Source: Lachnospiraceae bacterium UBA7729 (GTDB lineage: Bacteria > Bacillota > Clostridia > Lachnospirales > Lachnospiraceae). Taken from it: a stretch of 25,369 nucleotides of DNA. Of the stretch, positions 6,663-13,735 are shown in pieces. A program made the translations under genes and the position numbers. Position 1 is the stretch's first letter. Each line of letters begins with the position of its first letter. The stretch is from assembly GCA_002482005.1 (NCBI GenBank), contig DLFD01000046.1, positions 1 through 25,369 of the forward strand, written 5' to 3'. The notes under the pieces were generated by a model, which had not been told where the DNA came from, searched no databases, and worked only from the letters and a program-made list of their open reading frames with translations.

Positions 6663-7292
6663 TTAACTGCCTTCCATCTGTTTAATTGTTTCCAAAATTT
6701 CCGGCACATCTGTTCGCGGATTTTCCTCATTGGACGGCCAGCGATAACCAAGCTCTTCAAAATGCTTCTGCAGCCTCAGTGCATTTGCAAGCGCCGTATC
6801 TGTTTTTTCCGAAAGCCGCTCAACGACATCCAGATTTCTTTCATAATTAGGAATATAATTTCTGAGATCATGAATGAGTTCGGCACTGTTCAGATACACG
6901 TGAGTTGTAAACTTATAATGCAGCAGATACCATAATTCGAAGCAAGGATTCGATACAATAAACCGCGCTACCTCCGTACCCCTCTCAAGTCGTTCAATAA
7001 GTCTGCCCTTGCTGTCATTGCAGTCCAGATCCAGGATAATATATCCTTTGTCTCCATTCTCTGTATGCAGATCATTTGCCTCCCAGAAGCGCTGCATTTT
7101 TTTCAGGAGGCCCTCTGGATCTGTGTCACTTCCCGGAGTGATGAACTTAATGCTATATGACGCATGCTGTTTTTGAAACTGCCTGAAATATTGTGTCTCC
7201 GTAACGTTACGCCCCTCTGCGATTAGAAGCAACACAGGCCTAGGTTTTCTCGTATGAGTATTCCTTGCCTTTACCGAGAACTTCCTTGCCAT
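6663..7292 (-). CDS. rloB: RloB-like TOPRIM-fold protein of a probable defence pair
   Basis: A 209-residue RloB-family protein. The features are IAEGRNVTETQYFRQF (E26, then T31-E32) as the TOPRIM-like first acidic motif, ILDLDCND (D88, D90) as the second, and the family hallmark SNPCFELWYLLH (114-125), with NPRTDVPEI near the end. By analogy with TOPRIM proteins paired with ABC-type ATPases (AbiLii, the PARIS effector, OLD/Gabija-type systems) it is probably the nuclease or effector arm, held off by its ATPase partner. Its ATG overlaps the stop of the upstream ATPase gene by one base (TAATG), so the two are coupled. It appears intact, with the usual family length of about 200 residues. Confidence 0.85.
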   Translation of the reverse strand: MARKFSVKARNTHTRKPRPVLLLIAEGRNVTETQYFRQFQKQHASYSIKFITPGSDTDPEGLLKKMQRFWEANDLHTENGDKGYIILDLDCNDSKGRLIERLERGTEVARFIVSNPCFELWYLLHYKFTTHVYLNSAELIHDLRNYIPNYERNLDVVERLSEKTDTALANALRLQKHFEELGYRWPSNEENPRTDVPEILETIKQMEGS

Positions 7293-8560
7293 TATACGAT
7301 CTCCTCTGTCTGCAGATACGGAATCGCGCCATAACGTCCTAACAGATATCCCTTCTCAATATTTTCATCCTTTCGTACAGAATAATCATCAAGAGAATAA
7401 AGATCTGATATTCCTGTCTCTGAGTCTTTCTCCGTAAAATAAATCTGGTCTCTCCTGAAGATATCCAGAGAAAGCAGGGTCGTATCATGTGTCGTAAAGA
7501 TCAACTGTGCCCCCTTTCGATTCACCTCTTTATTGCGAAAAAGATTAACAAGAAATTTCACTATATACGGATGAAGACTCTTATCAATTTCATCAATGAC
7601 AAGGACTTTGCCTTCCTCAAGCGTCTTCTTTAAGAACGGAGCAAAGTAGAATAACTGAATCGTTCCCAGAGACTCCTCCTGAAGTGGCAGCACATATTCT
7701 TTCTTCGCTCCATTTTTTTCAGCAATCCTGTGGCCTGTCATAATTTTTGTCTTATAACTTACCTGCGGTTTAATTATCTGATTATTAATAACAATACCGC
7801 CGAGAGAGATACCTGGGAGTGGCTGATCATTTCCTGTTACATCTTCCGTCTCTACTTCCACATCTGTAATGTTGATGTCCGCTCGACGCATCAGTTTCTT
7901 GACAAAGCTGATATTTTCTTTCTTATTTGTCCTGTATTCCTCTAGAGCCTCCATCTGCAATGTATCGGTACTGGTTTGCGTGTCAATCATCTCCGCAAAC
8001 CATTTATAAGGAACTGCAGTGCATTCCGCATTCCATGCTGTTGCAGTTGACAGGAAGAGTTTATTTCCAGTGTTCATTCTGATAAGCGGCTGGAGATTTT
8101 TCTTTTGCGATCTCGGAAATTTATATTCATCTTCTTTTCTTTCAAAAAGCATGCTGGGTTTTGAAGAATTGTATACATACAGATATTCCTCAAGAATTCT
8201 CTCTGTGGTAGCGCTGTATCCATAAACATACTTCTTCGAATCTTCGGCAACGAACGTGAATTCATACTTCGTTGGATTTGACAGATAGTTATCGCAGAAT
8301 CGAAAAGGTACAACCGGAATTTTCTGCCCAACCTGAATAACATTCGAAGAGCGGATAAAAATGATTGCATTTGTCATCGCTCTGAACAGAGTGCTTTTTC
8401 CCGAAGCATTCGCGCCATAAATTGCAGCCAGACTGTTTGCTTTATATCTTCCATCTGTCAAAATATTTTCAGGATGTTCCTTGTCCTGCGATGGCACCAT
8501 GCTGAATAGTACCTCATTCTTTATCGAACCGTAATTCGATACCAAAAATTGCAGTAGCAT
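7292..8560 (-). CDS. rloA: RloA-like AAA/ABC-type ATPase of a probable defence pair
   Basis: A 422-residue ATPase of the AAA_15/AAA_21 (SMC/ABC-like) group. It has the N-terminal strand LLQFLVSNYGSIKNEVLFSM, Walker A IYGANASGKST (47-57), a long helical insertion, a signature-like QEESLGTIQLF (294-304), Walker B VLVIDEID (319-326) and switch His358 in IFTTHD. All catalytic elements are present. RloA/AbiLi-type ATPases act with a RloB/AbiLii partner, here the next gene. A perfect promoter lies about 20 bp upstream, and AAGGAGG is 6 nt before the ATG. The pair is likely an abortive-infection module. The trigger and target are unknown. Confidence 0.87.
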   Translation of the reverse strand: MLLQFLVSNYGSIKNEVLFSMVPSQDKEHPENILTDGRYKANSLAAIYGANASGKSTLFRAMTNAIIFIRSSNVIQVGQKIPVVPFRFCDNYLSNPTKYEFTFVAEDSKKYVYGYSATTERILEEYLYVYNSSKPSMLFERKEDEYKFPRSQKKNLQPLIRMNTGNKLFLSTATAWNAECTAVPYKWFAEMIDTQTSTDTLQMEALEEYRTNKKENISFVKKLMRRADINITDVEVETEDVTGNDQPLPGISLGGIVINNQIIKPQVSYKTKIMTGHRIAEKNGAKKEYVLPLQEESLGTIQLFYFAPFLKKTLEEGKVLVIDEIDKSLHPYIVKFLVNLFRNKEVNRKGAQLIFTTHDTTLLSLDIFRRDQIYFTEKDSETGISDLYSLDDYSVRKDENIEKGYLLGRYGAIPYLQTEEIV

Positions 8561-8583
8561 AGTTTTCCTCCTTCCGTAAGCAG

Positions 8584-8612
8584 ACTATACATCCAATATG
8601 TCCTATTGTCAA
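8584..8612 (-). promoter_or_regulatory. Consensus promoter of the rloAB operon
   Basis: On the minus strand: TTGACA (8607-8612), a 17-bp spacer, then TATAGT (8584-8589). The leader is only about 17 nt before the ribosome binding site and ATG. The near-consensus sequence suggests strong constitutive transcription of the defence pair. The flank 8640-8725 is A/T-rich with imperfect inverted repeats (TCAAACG / CGTTTGA and TACATTTTTCA / TGAAAATGTA) whose role I cannot assign. Confidence 0.8.
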
Positions 8613-8743
8613 CAATATAAACTTATTTTTTGCTGTTTTTCTACATTTTTCATGTTTCTATAGCTAGTAGTAGGCATCAAACGAAAGCTCTCTCATTTTT
8701 TTGCTAGTTAAAAATCTAAATGCCCGTTTGAAAATGTAAAAAA

Positions 8744-9080
8744 ATGATCATTCCATCCAAAATAACACTCTTCACGCATCGTAATCGCATCGCGTCAGAG
8801 AGCAAAGCCATCTGTTTCCACCGAAAAGATTCCGAATTTTCTTATGATATGATCCACAGTAATTACATTGATGACAAACGAGCAAATGCCGATATGCCCT
8901 ATGCCATTGATCTGAAGGGTAATATAATTTGGGGTAAGGGAAACGACAATGGGCGTGATGGCGTCCTACGACTACCAGAGCGGTCATTACAAGCCGAATA
9001 TAAAATCCATGGAAGTGGCAGACGAGGCATTTGGAAAATTGCCGTCTACAGTTTTCAAGAAAAAGAAAGGAACATCCTGA
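8744..9080 (+). pseudogene. Decayed ORF upstream of the orphan gene
   Basis: Two adjacent frames look protein-like. One ends with YAIDLKGNIIWGKGNDNGRDG (to about 8960). The other runs from ATG 8949 as GVMASYDYQSGHYKPNIKSM, then EVADEAFGKLPSTVFKKKKGTS and a stop at 9078-9080. Joined, they would form the C-terminal part of a single protein interrupted by a frameshift. The 43-codon ORF 8949-9080 has AAGGG 8 nt before its ATG and ends on TGATG, coupling it to the next gene. I do not recognise the family. The tail of a secreted or polymorphic toxin followed by its immunity gene is one reading, not shown. Confidence 0.4.
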
Positions 9081-9529
9081 TGCAAAAATCTATAGAAGAA
9101 TACACGAAAGATTTGTTTGACTGCCGGTTTGCCGATGATTCATTCGATCCGGAAGGGCAGGAAAATCACCTGAAGGAATCCTGGGAACTTTTCGATCATT
9201 ACTCCTGGGAAAAAGTTTTCCCGGTCTGGTTTCGATATCTGCGCGAAAAATGCCCGACCGCATCTGATGTCATCAACTTTGTAAATCTGTATGTCTATTA
9301 TGACGCAGGAAGCAAACCTGTCGCCAACCCTATAAAATTCATCAGCTATCTGTACTATAAGGTAAACATGGATATCTATTGGGATGAAGCCGGCGATCTG
9401 TTTGACGGTCTTGCGATCAATATTCTATCCCACAGCGGCTATCTGAATCTTCAGGAAGATCCCTACTACAACCCGCTCAAGGACGAGCACGTTTTACACG
9501 CCATCTCGGAGTGGGAAAATAAAAAATAA
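9080..9529 (+). CDS. Orphan 149-residue protein, possible immunity protein
   Basis: A soluble, acidic, aromatic-rich protein (segments YSWEKVFPVWFRYL, VINFVNLYVYYD, NPIKFISYLYYKVN, DLFDGLAINILSHSGY), probably all-helical. I do not recognise a named family. The start at 9080 is chosen because GAAAGGA lies 8 nt upstream and the ATG overlaps the stop of the preceding ORF (TGATG). The longer frame from 8744 runs through sequence that looks like a decayed separate gene. It is the only rightward gene in the cargo and ends at a strong terminator. Coupling to the tail of a broken gene is what a toxin-immunity remnant would look like; the function is unknown. Confidence 0.6.
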   Translation: MQKSIEEYTKDLFDCRFADDSFDPEGQENHLKESWELFDHYSWEKVFPVWFRYLREKCPTASDVINFVNLYVYYDAGSKPVANPIKFISYLYYKVNMDIYWDEAGDLFDGLAINILSHSGYLNLQEDPYYNPLKDEHVLHAISEWENKK

Positions 9530-9560
9530 GATACTTCTGCAAGAAATCTTCACGAAACAT

Positions 9561-9595
9561 CTGCCGCAGCCTTTCCGGAAGGCTGCGGCAGTGTT
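9561..9595. terminator. Strong bidirectional terminator
   Basis: A perfect 13-bp stem CTGCCGCAGCCTT / AAGGCTGCGGCAG with a 5-nt loop (9561-9591), followed on the plus strand by TGTTTTA. It sits between convergent genes: the orphan (ends 9529) and the relaxase (ends 9596). Confidence 0.85.
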
Positions 9596-11083
9596 TTACA
9601 AAGCTGCTTCTTCTCTCATCGTTTTTCTCTCGTATCTTAGGCGGTCAGTTTCTCTTCTGTTCTTCCGCAGTTCCTCGAGAATGCTCGGCCTTTCGTCTTG
9701 ATCTGAAGGGTTCTTGCCGCCCCGGATATCCTGCGCGTTCCGGATCTGATCCAGCTGCTTTTTCGCGGACCGGTATTCCGCTTCCGCAGCCCCGACGCTG
9801 CCGAACCCGTACTGTCTCGGGATAAACTCCAGCTGCGTTCTGCAGCTCTCGATCTGCCGTCCGATCCCATCGATCCGCTCCTGAAGTGCTTTCCTGTCCT
9901 TCCGGTTGAACAGGGAACGGGACATGCCGTCCAGTGCTTTCTGGAGGATCTTCTGCTGATTTTGTAGCGCGTAAAGTTTCCGGTTGATCCGGCAGAGCTT
10001 TTCATGGATGGGGCGGATCTTCATAAGCCGAAGTTCGGCAGCTTCCGCAGCCTCTTTCTTTTCAACTCTCTTGCTCTGTGCAGTCTGCCCCTTTTCTTTT
10101 GTCTGCGGCTCTCTGGTTGTCTCGGCCTTCTTTTCCGATTTCATGAGAATCGCGAGAAATTCCTTCAGAATCGAAATCGCCCTGCGCAGAAGATCCGCGA
10201 ACAGTTCCGGCTTCCGTCCTTCCTTCCTCACGGTCTCGGCCACCTGATCTATCACTTCTTCTTTTTTGAACGCAGTCACTTCTTCCTGGCTACCGCCGGC
10301 GATCAGCACCTGGTCCACGGTTCGGTTCCACTCCTGCCGAAGCTCATTGTCGCGCCGGATCTCCTCCGCCATCGGATTGTTCTTTCCGATCTTTTTTGTC
10401 GGCAGATACGGTCCCGCCGGATTGAATACACGGAGCCTGTCCTCCTCCCGCACCACGCAGCTGTTGATCAGCTCGGTAAACCGCTTCTTCACTTCCGGCA
10501 GGAATTCCCTGCTCTTGAAGATCTCCTTCCGGCCGGAGAACCATTTGACATCGTAGATTTCCCCTTTTGCCAGGATCCTGCAGCCCGGCCGGATCTTTCC
10601 GTCTTCATCCAGAATTTCTTTTTTCGTCCGTACGTGCCTGCCGTTCTCATCGTAAAACATATTGCGGGAAGCGTACCGGACCTCCGTCTTCTCCAGAGGT
10701 TCCCGGTCGGCAAAGATCAGATGGATGTGATAGTTCGTCATCGCCTTGTTGTGATGGAGCGCCGCGACGCAGTCCACCCCGTATTCCATGCGGAATGTCG
10801 CGGCAAAGAGCTGCAGGAGTTTTTCCGGATCTTTGCTCTGTAGGCTCTCGGGCAGCGCGATGATGAGTTCCCGGCCTTCGATACATTTTCCTGTTTTCTG
10901 GTTGCTCCGCCAGAACTCAAACTGCGCCTGCCTGGAAAGATATTCCCAGTATTCCGGTTTTGCTGTACCCCACACCGCATACAGGTGTTCCTGCCGTTTC
11001 GGATTGCTGATATAGTCCACGCGTCCGCGCACATCTGTGAGTTTCGTCATTCTGATAAAGGAATGTCTTGTAATAAGCGTCAT
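9596..11083 (-). CDS. mobA: MobA/MobL-family relaxase
   Basis: A 495-residue protein. The N-terminal relaxase domain has VDYISNP (Tyr24 the likely nucleophile), a conserved segment RELIIALPESL (71-81) and the metal-binding motif with HH (110-111) and HIH (119-121, in NYHIHLIF). The C-terminal third is lysine/glutamate-rich and probably coiled coil, without a primase domain. It would nick oriT and pilot the strand through a helper's secretion system. I start at ATG 11083 because relaxases of this type begin MxLxTRHSFI; the frame is open upstream to 11128, but that start lacks a ribosome binding site. AGGAG directly abuts 11083, an unusually tight spacing. It is separated from virE by about 255 bp of repeats. 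Confidence 0.88.
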   Translation of the reverse strand: MTLITRHSFIRMTKLTDVRGRVDYISNPKRQEHLYAVWGTAKPEYWEYLSRQAQFEFWRSNQKTGKCIEGRELIIALPESLQSKDPEKLLQLFAATFRMEYGVDCVAALHHNKAMTNYHIHLIFADREPLEKTEVRYASRNMFYDENGRHVRTKKEILDEDGKIRPGCRILAKGEIYDVKWFSGRKEIFKSREFLPEVKKRFTELINSCVVREEDRLRVFNPAGPYLPTKKIGKNNPMAEEIRRDNELRQEWNRTVDQVLIAGGSQEEVTAFKKEEVIDQVAETVRKEGRKPELFADLLRRAISILKEFLAILMKSEKKAETTREPQTKEKGQTAQSKRVEKKEAAEAAELRLMKIRPIHEKLCRINRKLYALQNQQKILQKALDGMSRSLFNRKDRKALQERIDGIGRQIESCRTQLEFIPRQYGFGSVGAAEAEYRSAKKQLDQIRNAQDIRGGKNPSDQDERPSILEELRKNRRETDRLRYERKTMREEAAL

Positions 11084-11098
11084 CTCCTCTCGCCACGC

Positions 11099-11178
11099 GA
11101 GCCCCCGGAGGGCGAAATACCTTTGCATGGCCGCAGGCTGTGCAAAGGGAGTATTTCGCTCTCAGTCGCCGAGGGCTC
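11099..11178. other. Candidate oriT: nested inverted repeats next to the relaxase gene
   Basis: GCGAAATAC-CTTTGCA (11112-11127) pairs with TGCAAAG-GGA-GTATTTCGC (11141-11159), a 16-bp stem with a 3-nt bulge. It is flanked by an outer imperfect pair with GAGCCC (11099) and GGGCTC (to 11178). Long inverted repeats directly upstream of a relaxase gene are the usual form of oriT. The nick site cannot be placed from sequence alone. Confidence 0.5.
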
Positions 11179-11258
11179 TTTGGATTTGCTGTCTTATGAA
11201 AAATCATGTTCCTGTGGTCAGTTTTAAACAATTTGAGTCCTTCTCTCCTTATCCGGTC

Positions 11259-11323
11259 GTAAACGTAAACGGTAAACGAGGCAGAAAAACTTTTTTCTTT
11301 CTCGTTTACGTTTACTCGTTTAC
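11259..11323. repeat. Iteron-like TAAACG array, candidate replication origin
   Basis: Three GTAAACG units in tandem (11259-11278, spacing 6 and 7) face three CGTTTAC units (11303-11323, spacing 6 and 8) across an A/T-rich spacer of about 24 bp. It lies just after the virE stop. The pattern suits binding by a multimeric replication or plasmid-type initiator, and the halves can also fold as a hairpin. No T-run follows, so a simple terminator is less likely. Confidence 0.5.
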
Positions 11324-11338
11324 ATTCCTAACCGAGAT

Positions 11339-12712
11339 TTAATGGAACGGAACATCCTCGTCTTTGCTGACCGGGTAAAATCCGCCATTGTCATCATCTT
11401 TCTTCCGGTGCCATGCCCTCTGGGCACCATACTCTTTGAATTTATGAGTCACCGCCTTTGAATCCCATCCAGGCATGCCCTGATTCATGACGTTATTGAT
11501 TGGCTGAAGCACACTCCGCTTCTGTGGGTCATAGGTCAGTTTAAAGGCTTCTTCGTAGATCTGGATGGCGCAGACATACTCCCCATTAAACGTGTCCAGG
11601 TAATTCTGAATCACACCGAAAGTAGAATCATCCGGCATATAATCCGCCTGCATTTTCCGGACATCGTCGTCCAGTTCTTTAGGAAACGTGAGGCTGTAAT
11701 CTCCGGACCTGTAAATCTCCATCGCCTCAGCCCAGCAGTGAATGATATAATCCCGGCATTCTTTTTCGTCATCAAGCGGATGGCGTTCCGCTTTCTCCGC
11801 GCTAATCGGAATCGGTGCGAATCTCCGGTTGCCGGTCGTGTCGTAAGGAAGGAAATTCACATTGTTGGATGAGCCGAGGAAGATGCACTGCCGCGGCCGG
11901 TCTTCCGGATGCGTTTCATAAGGAATCTTGTAGGTCTCTTTCGTGCGGCTTAAGAAAGATTTGATCAGCTCGATACTCTTTGCGCTGTTCGTCGCGAGCA
12001 TTTCCGCCATCTCGATAAACCAGTGTCCCTGTATTTTCCGGTAGACATTTTCGTCGTCCAGTCTCCGAAGATCATCCGTGAACCATTCGTCCCTGATTGC
12101 GAGGAATCGGAGCAGCGTGGATTTTCCTGCGCCTTGACCGCCGACCAGACAAAGCATGATTTCAAATTTGCAGCCCGGATGAAATACCCGGTTGATGGCA
12201 CCCAGCATCATCAGCTTCGTCATTTCGTAAACATAGGGACTTTCCTCCGCACCAAGATATCTTGGAAGGAGATGCCGGATCCTTTCCCGGCCATCCCACT
12301 TGAGGCTGTTCAGATAATCCCGGATCGGATGGAAACTGCTTTCGCTGCTCACAATATCGATGGCAGCACGGATCTGCTTTTCTCTTGTCAGACCATAGGT
12401 CTTTTCCAGATAGAGCTGTATTTGATTCACGTCTGTGTCAGTGATGGCACTGCCGCGGCGTTTCCAGCCGACGTCTCCGATAATTTCTGTTTTATCGGTC
12501 AGTTCATTTCTCCGGATTCTGCCGGCAAGTAGAGGATCTTTCAGAAGGACCGTGACGGCATTCTGGATGGACTGACGGACAAGGCCTTTGTCCGTGACCG
12601 CGAGTTCTGCGGCAACATCCTCCGCAGTCAGTTTCTCTGTCCGGGAAAGCTCCTCATCAAGCAGTTCTTCTATTTTCAAATTGTCTTCCGGACTCATTGT
12701 TTCGCTTGTCAA
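11339..12712 (-). CDS. VirE-type (D5-like) superfamily 3 helicase
   Basis: A 457-residue virulence-associated E family protein. An N-terminal helical region (about 1-130) is followed by the helicase domain: SLKWDGRERI (136-145), P-loop LVGGQGAGKST (189-199), a WFTDDLRR segment, Walker-B-like GHWFIEMAEM (229-238), then SRTKETYKIPYE and FLGSSNN (sensor 1) and TTGNRRF. It would unwind DNA for replication of the excised element together with the primase. The start is a TTG at 12712, supported by GGAGGAGG about 9 nt upstream; the first ATG (12697) has no such site. It overlaps the primase gene by 56 bp. Confidence 0.87.
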   Translation of the reverse strand: MTSETMSPEDNLKIEELLDEELSRTEKLTAEDVAAELAVTDKGLVRQSIQNAVTVLLKDPLLAGRIRRNELTDKTEIIGDVGWKRRGSAITDTDVNQIQLYLEKTYGLTREKQIRAAIDIVSSESSFHPIRDYLNSLKWDGRERIRHLLPRYLGAEESPYVYEMTKLMMLGAINRVFHPGCKFEIMLCLVGGQGAGKSTLLRFLAIRDEWFTDDLRRLDDENVYRKIQGHWFIEMAEMLATNSAKSIELIKSFLSRTKETYKIPYETHPEDRPRQCIFLGSSNNVNFLPYDTTGNRRFAPIPISAEKAERHPLDDEKECRDYIIHCWAEAMEIYRSGDYSLTFPKELDDDVRKMQADYMPDDSTFGVIQNYLDTFNGEYVCAIQIYEEAFKLTYDPQKRSVLQPINNVMNQGMPGWDSKAVTHKFKEYGAQRAWHRKKDDDNGGFYPVSKDEDVPFH

Positions 12713-13409
12713 TGCGCCTCGCCTCCTCCCGCATGTCGATGAAAAACACGATCTGTTCTTCCTCTCTCTCCAGACAGAGAATATCCAGATAGTAGCTGAC
12801 CCTGTCGAGGTTCTGCAGTGCTTCTACGAACAGAGGATTCCATTCCGCATCCGGATCTGCCGGTGCATACCGCCCTTTCCAAAGTTCCATGTTCCCGGTA
12901 TATTCCTTCAGCACATCGATCGCCCAGGCTCTCCAGCGGTGAAATTTTTCCTGGATCCTTGTCTTTTCCTGCCGCTTTCCGGAATGACACTTCCTTTCTG
13001 CGGACCCGGCTTTTCTGTCGGATCCTGATGATGTCCTGGGAACCATAATGCCGAAATCATGGCAGAGCTTGCGTGCGGATTCATATAAGGTAAGCCCTGT
13101 GAGACGGGAAACATAGTCGATGACATCTCCGTCAGCCCCGCAGCCGAAGCAATGGAATCTTTCGTCCAGTTTCAGGCTGGGATGCCGATCCGAGTGAAAG
13201 GGGCAGCATGCCATCCCGTTCCTTCCAACCATCAGACCATAATATTCAGCTGCTTCTCTTGCAGAGACTTTGCTCCGGATCTCACGGAAAATATTGAATT
13301 CCGCCCCTCCTTCTGGTAATATTTCGTTGACGTTTTTATCAGGGAATGATCGCTTTCCGGCCGCGCCAACAGCCGGATGCAAAGCGGTCATTTTCTTTTC
13401 TTCTTCCAA
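12657..13409 (-). CDS. CHC2 zinc-finger DNA primase-like protein
   Basis: A 250-residue protein with an N-terminal CHC2 zinc finger: CPFH (69-72) and CFGC (87-90), with the DRHPSLKLDE segment between and GADGDVIDYVSRLTGL after. This is the DnaG-type template-binding finger. No TOPRIM catalytic core is visible, so it may work with the VirE helicase as a split primase-helicase. The start is a TTG at 13409 with AAGGAGG 7 nt upstream; the ATG at 13391 has no comparable site. It overlaps mobC by 22 bp and virE by 56 bp, so all three are coupled. Confidence 0.82.
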   Translation of the reverse strand: MEEEKKMTALHPAVGAAGKRSFPDKNVNEILPEGGAEFNIFREIRSKVSAREAAEYYGLMVGRNGMACCPFHSDRHPSLKLDERFHCFGCGADGDVIDYVSRLTGLTLYESARKLCHDFGIMVPRTSSGSDRKAGSAERKCHSGKRQEKTRIQEKFHRWRAWAIDVLKEYTGNMELWKGRYAPADPDAEWNPLFVEALQNLDRVSYYLDILCLEREEEQIVFFIDMREEARRIDKRNNESGRQFENRRTA

Positions 13410-13732
13410 TCGCTTTCCTCCTTCATCTCTTCCATGACGGATGTGATCAGGGCAATGCGCTCCAAAAGATCCTCATAAATTCTGCTGCCTGCATCGATCC
13501 TTTCAAGTTCTCCAAGGATCTCCTGCATTTCCGTCTGCAGTCCCAGAAAGACTTTGGGATTGCCCTGTACGACTACCGTCCGGTCCGTGAGTTTTCTTGT
13601 GATATAGTCCTGCTTGGTAAGCCCGGATACCCGGACGCAGGAATTGATCATTTCTCCTTCCTCTGGAGACACCCGGAATGCCACGGTTACATTTCTCCAT
13701 CTGTGCTGCCGGTCGAGATTTTTTGCTGACAT
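13388..13732 (-). CDS. mobC: MobC-like relaxosome accessory protein
   Basis: A 114-residue protein. The segment NVTVAFRVSPEEGEMINSCVRVSGLTK followed by QDYITRKL is the ribbon-helix-helix start of MobC/TraJ-type accessory proteins; the remainder is helical and acidic. It would bind oriT and help the relaxase open the strands. GGAGG lies 8 nt before the ATG, inside the end of int, with only 3 bp between the genes. Its distance from mobA, with the primase genes in between, is noteworthy. Confidence 0.75.
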   Translation of the reverse strand: MSAKNLDRQHRWRNVTVAFRVSPEEGEMINSCVRVSGLTKQDYITRKLTDRTVVVQGNPKVFLGLQTEMQEILGELERIDAGSRIYEDLLERIALITSVMEEMKEESDWKKKRK

Positions 13733-13735
13733 CTT

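Noticed and set aside
8744..9529. A single 261-residue protein from 8744
   Set aside because: The ATG at 9080 has a good ribosome binding site and overlaps a stop, and the part before it looks like a decayed separate gene in two frames. Not fully excluded.
9596..11128. Longer relaxase start at 11128
   Set aside because: The extension runs through the inverted-repeat region thought to be oriT and has no ribosome binding site; relaxases of this type begin at the MTLITRHSF position.
10917..11231. Open frame with CTACGHAK and RPPGARVARG motifs overlapping the mobA start
   Set aside because: It reads through the inverted repeat in another frame; the apparent cysteine/histidine motif comes from the repeat itself and no gene start supports it.
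11259..11323. TAAACG repeats as a CRISPR array
   Set aside because: Units are only 6-8 bp apart, in two opposing sets, with no spacers and no cas genes.
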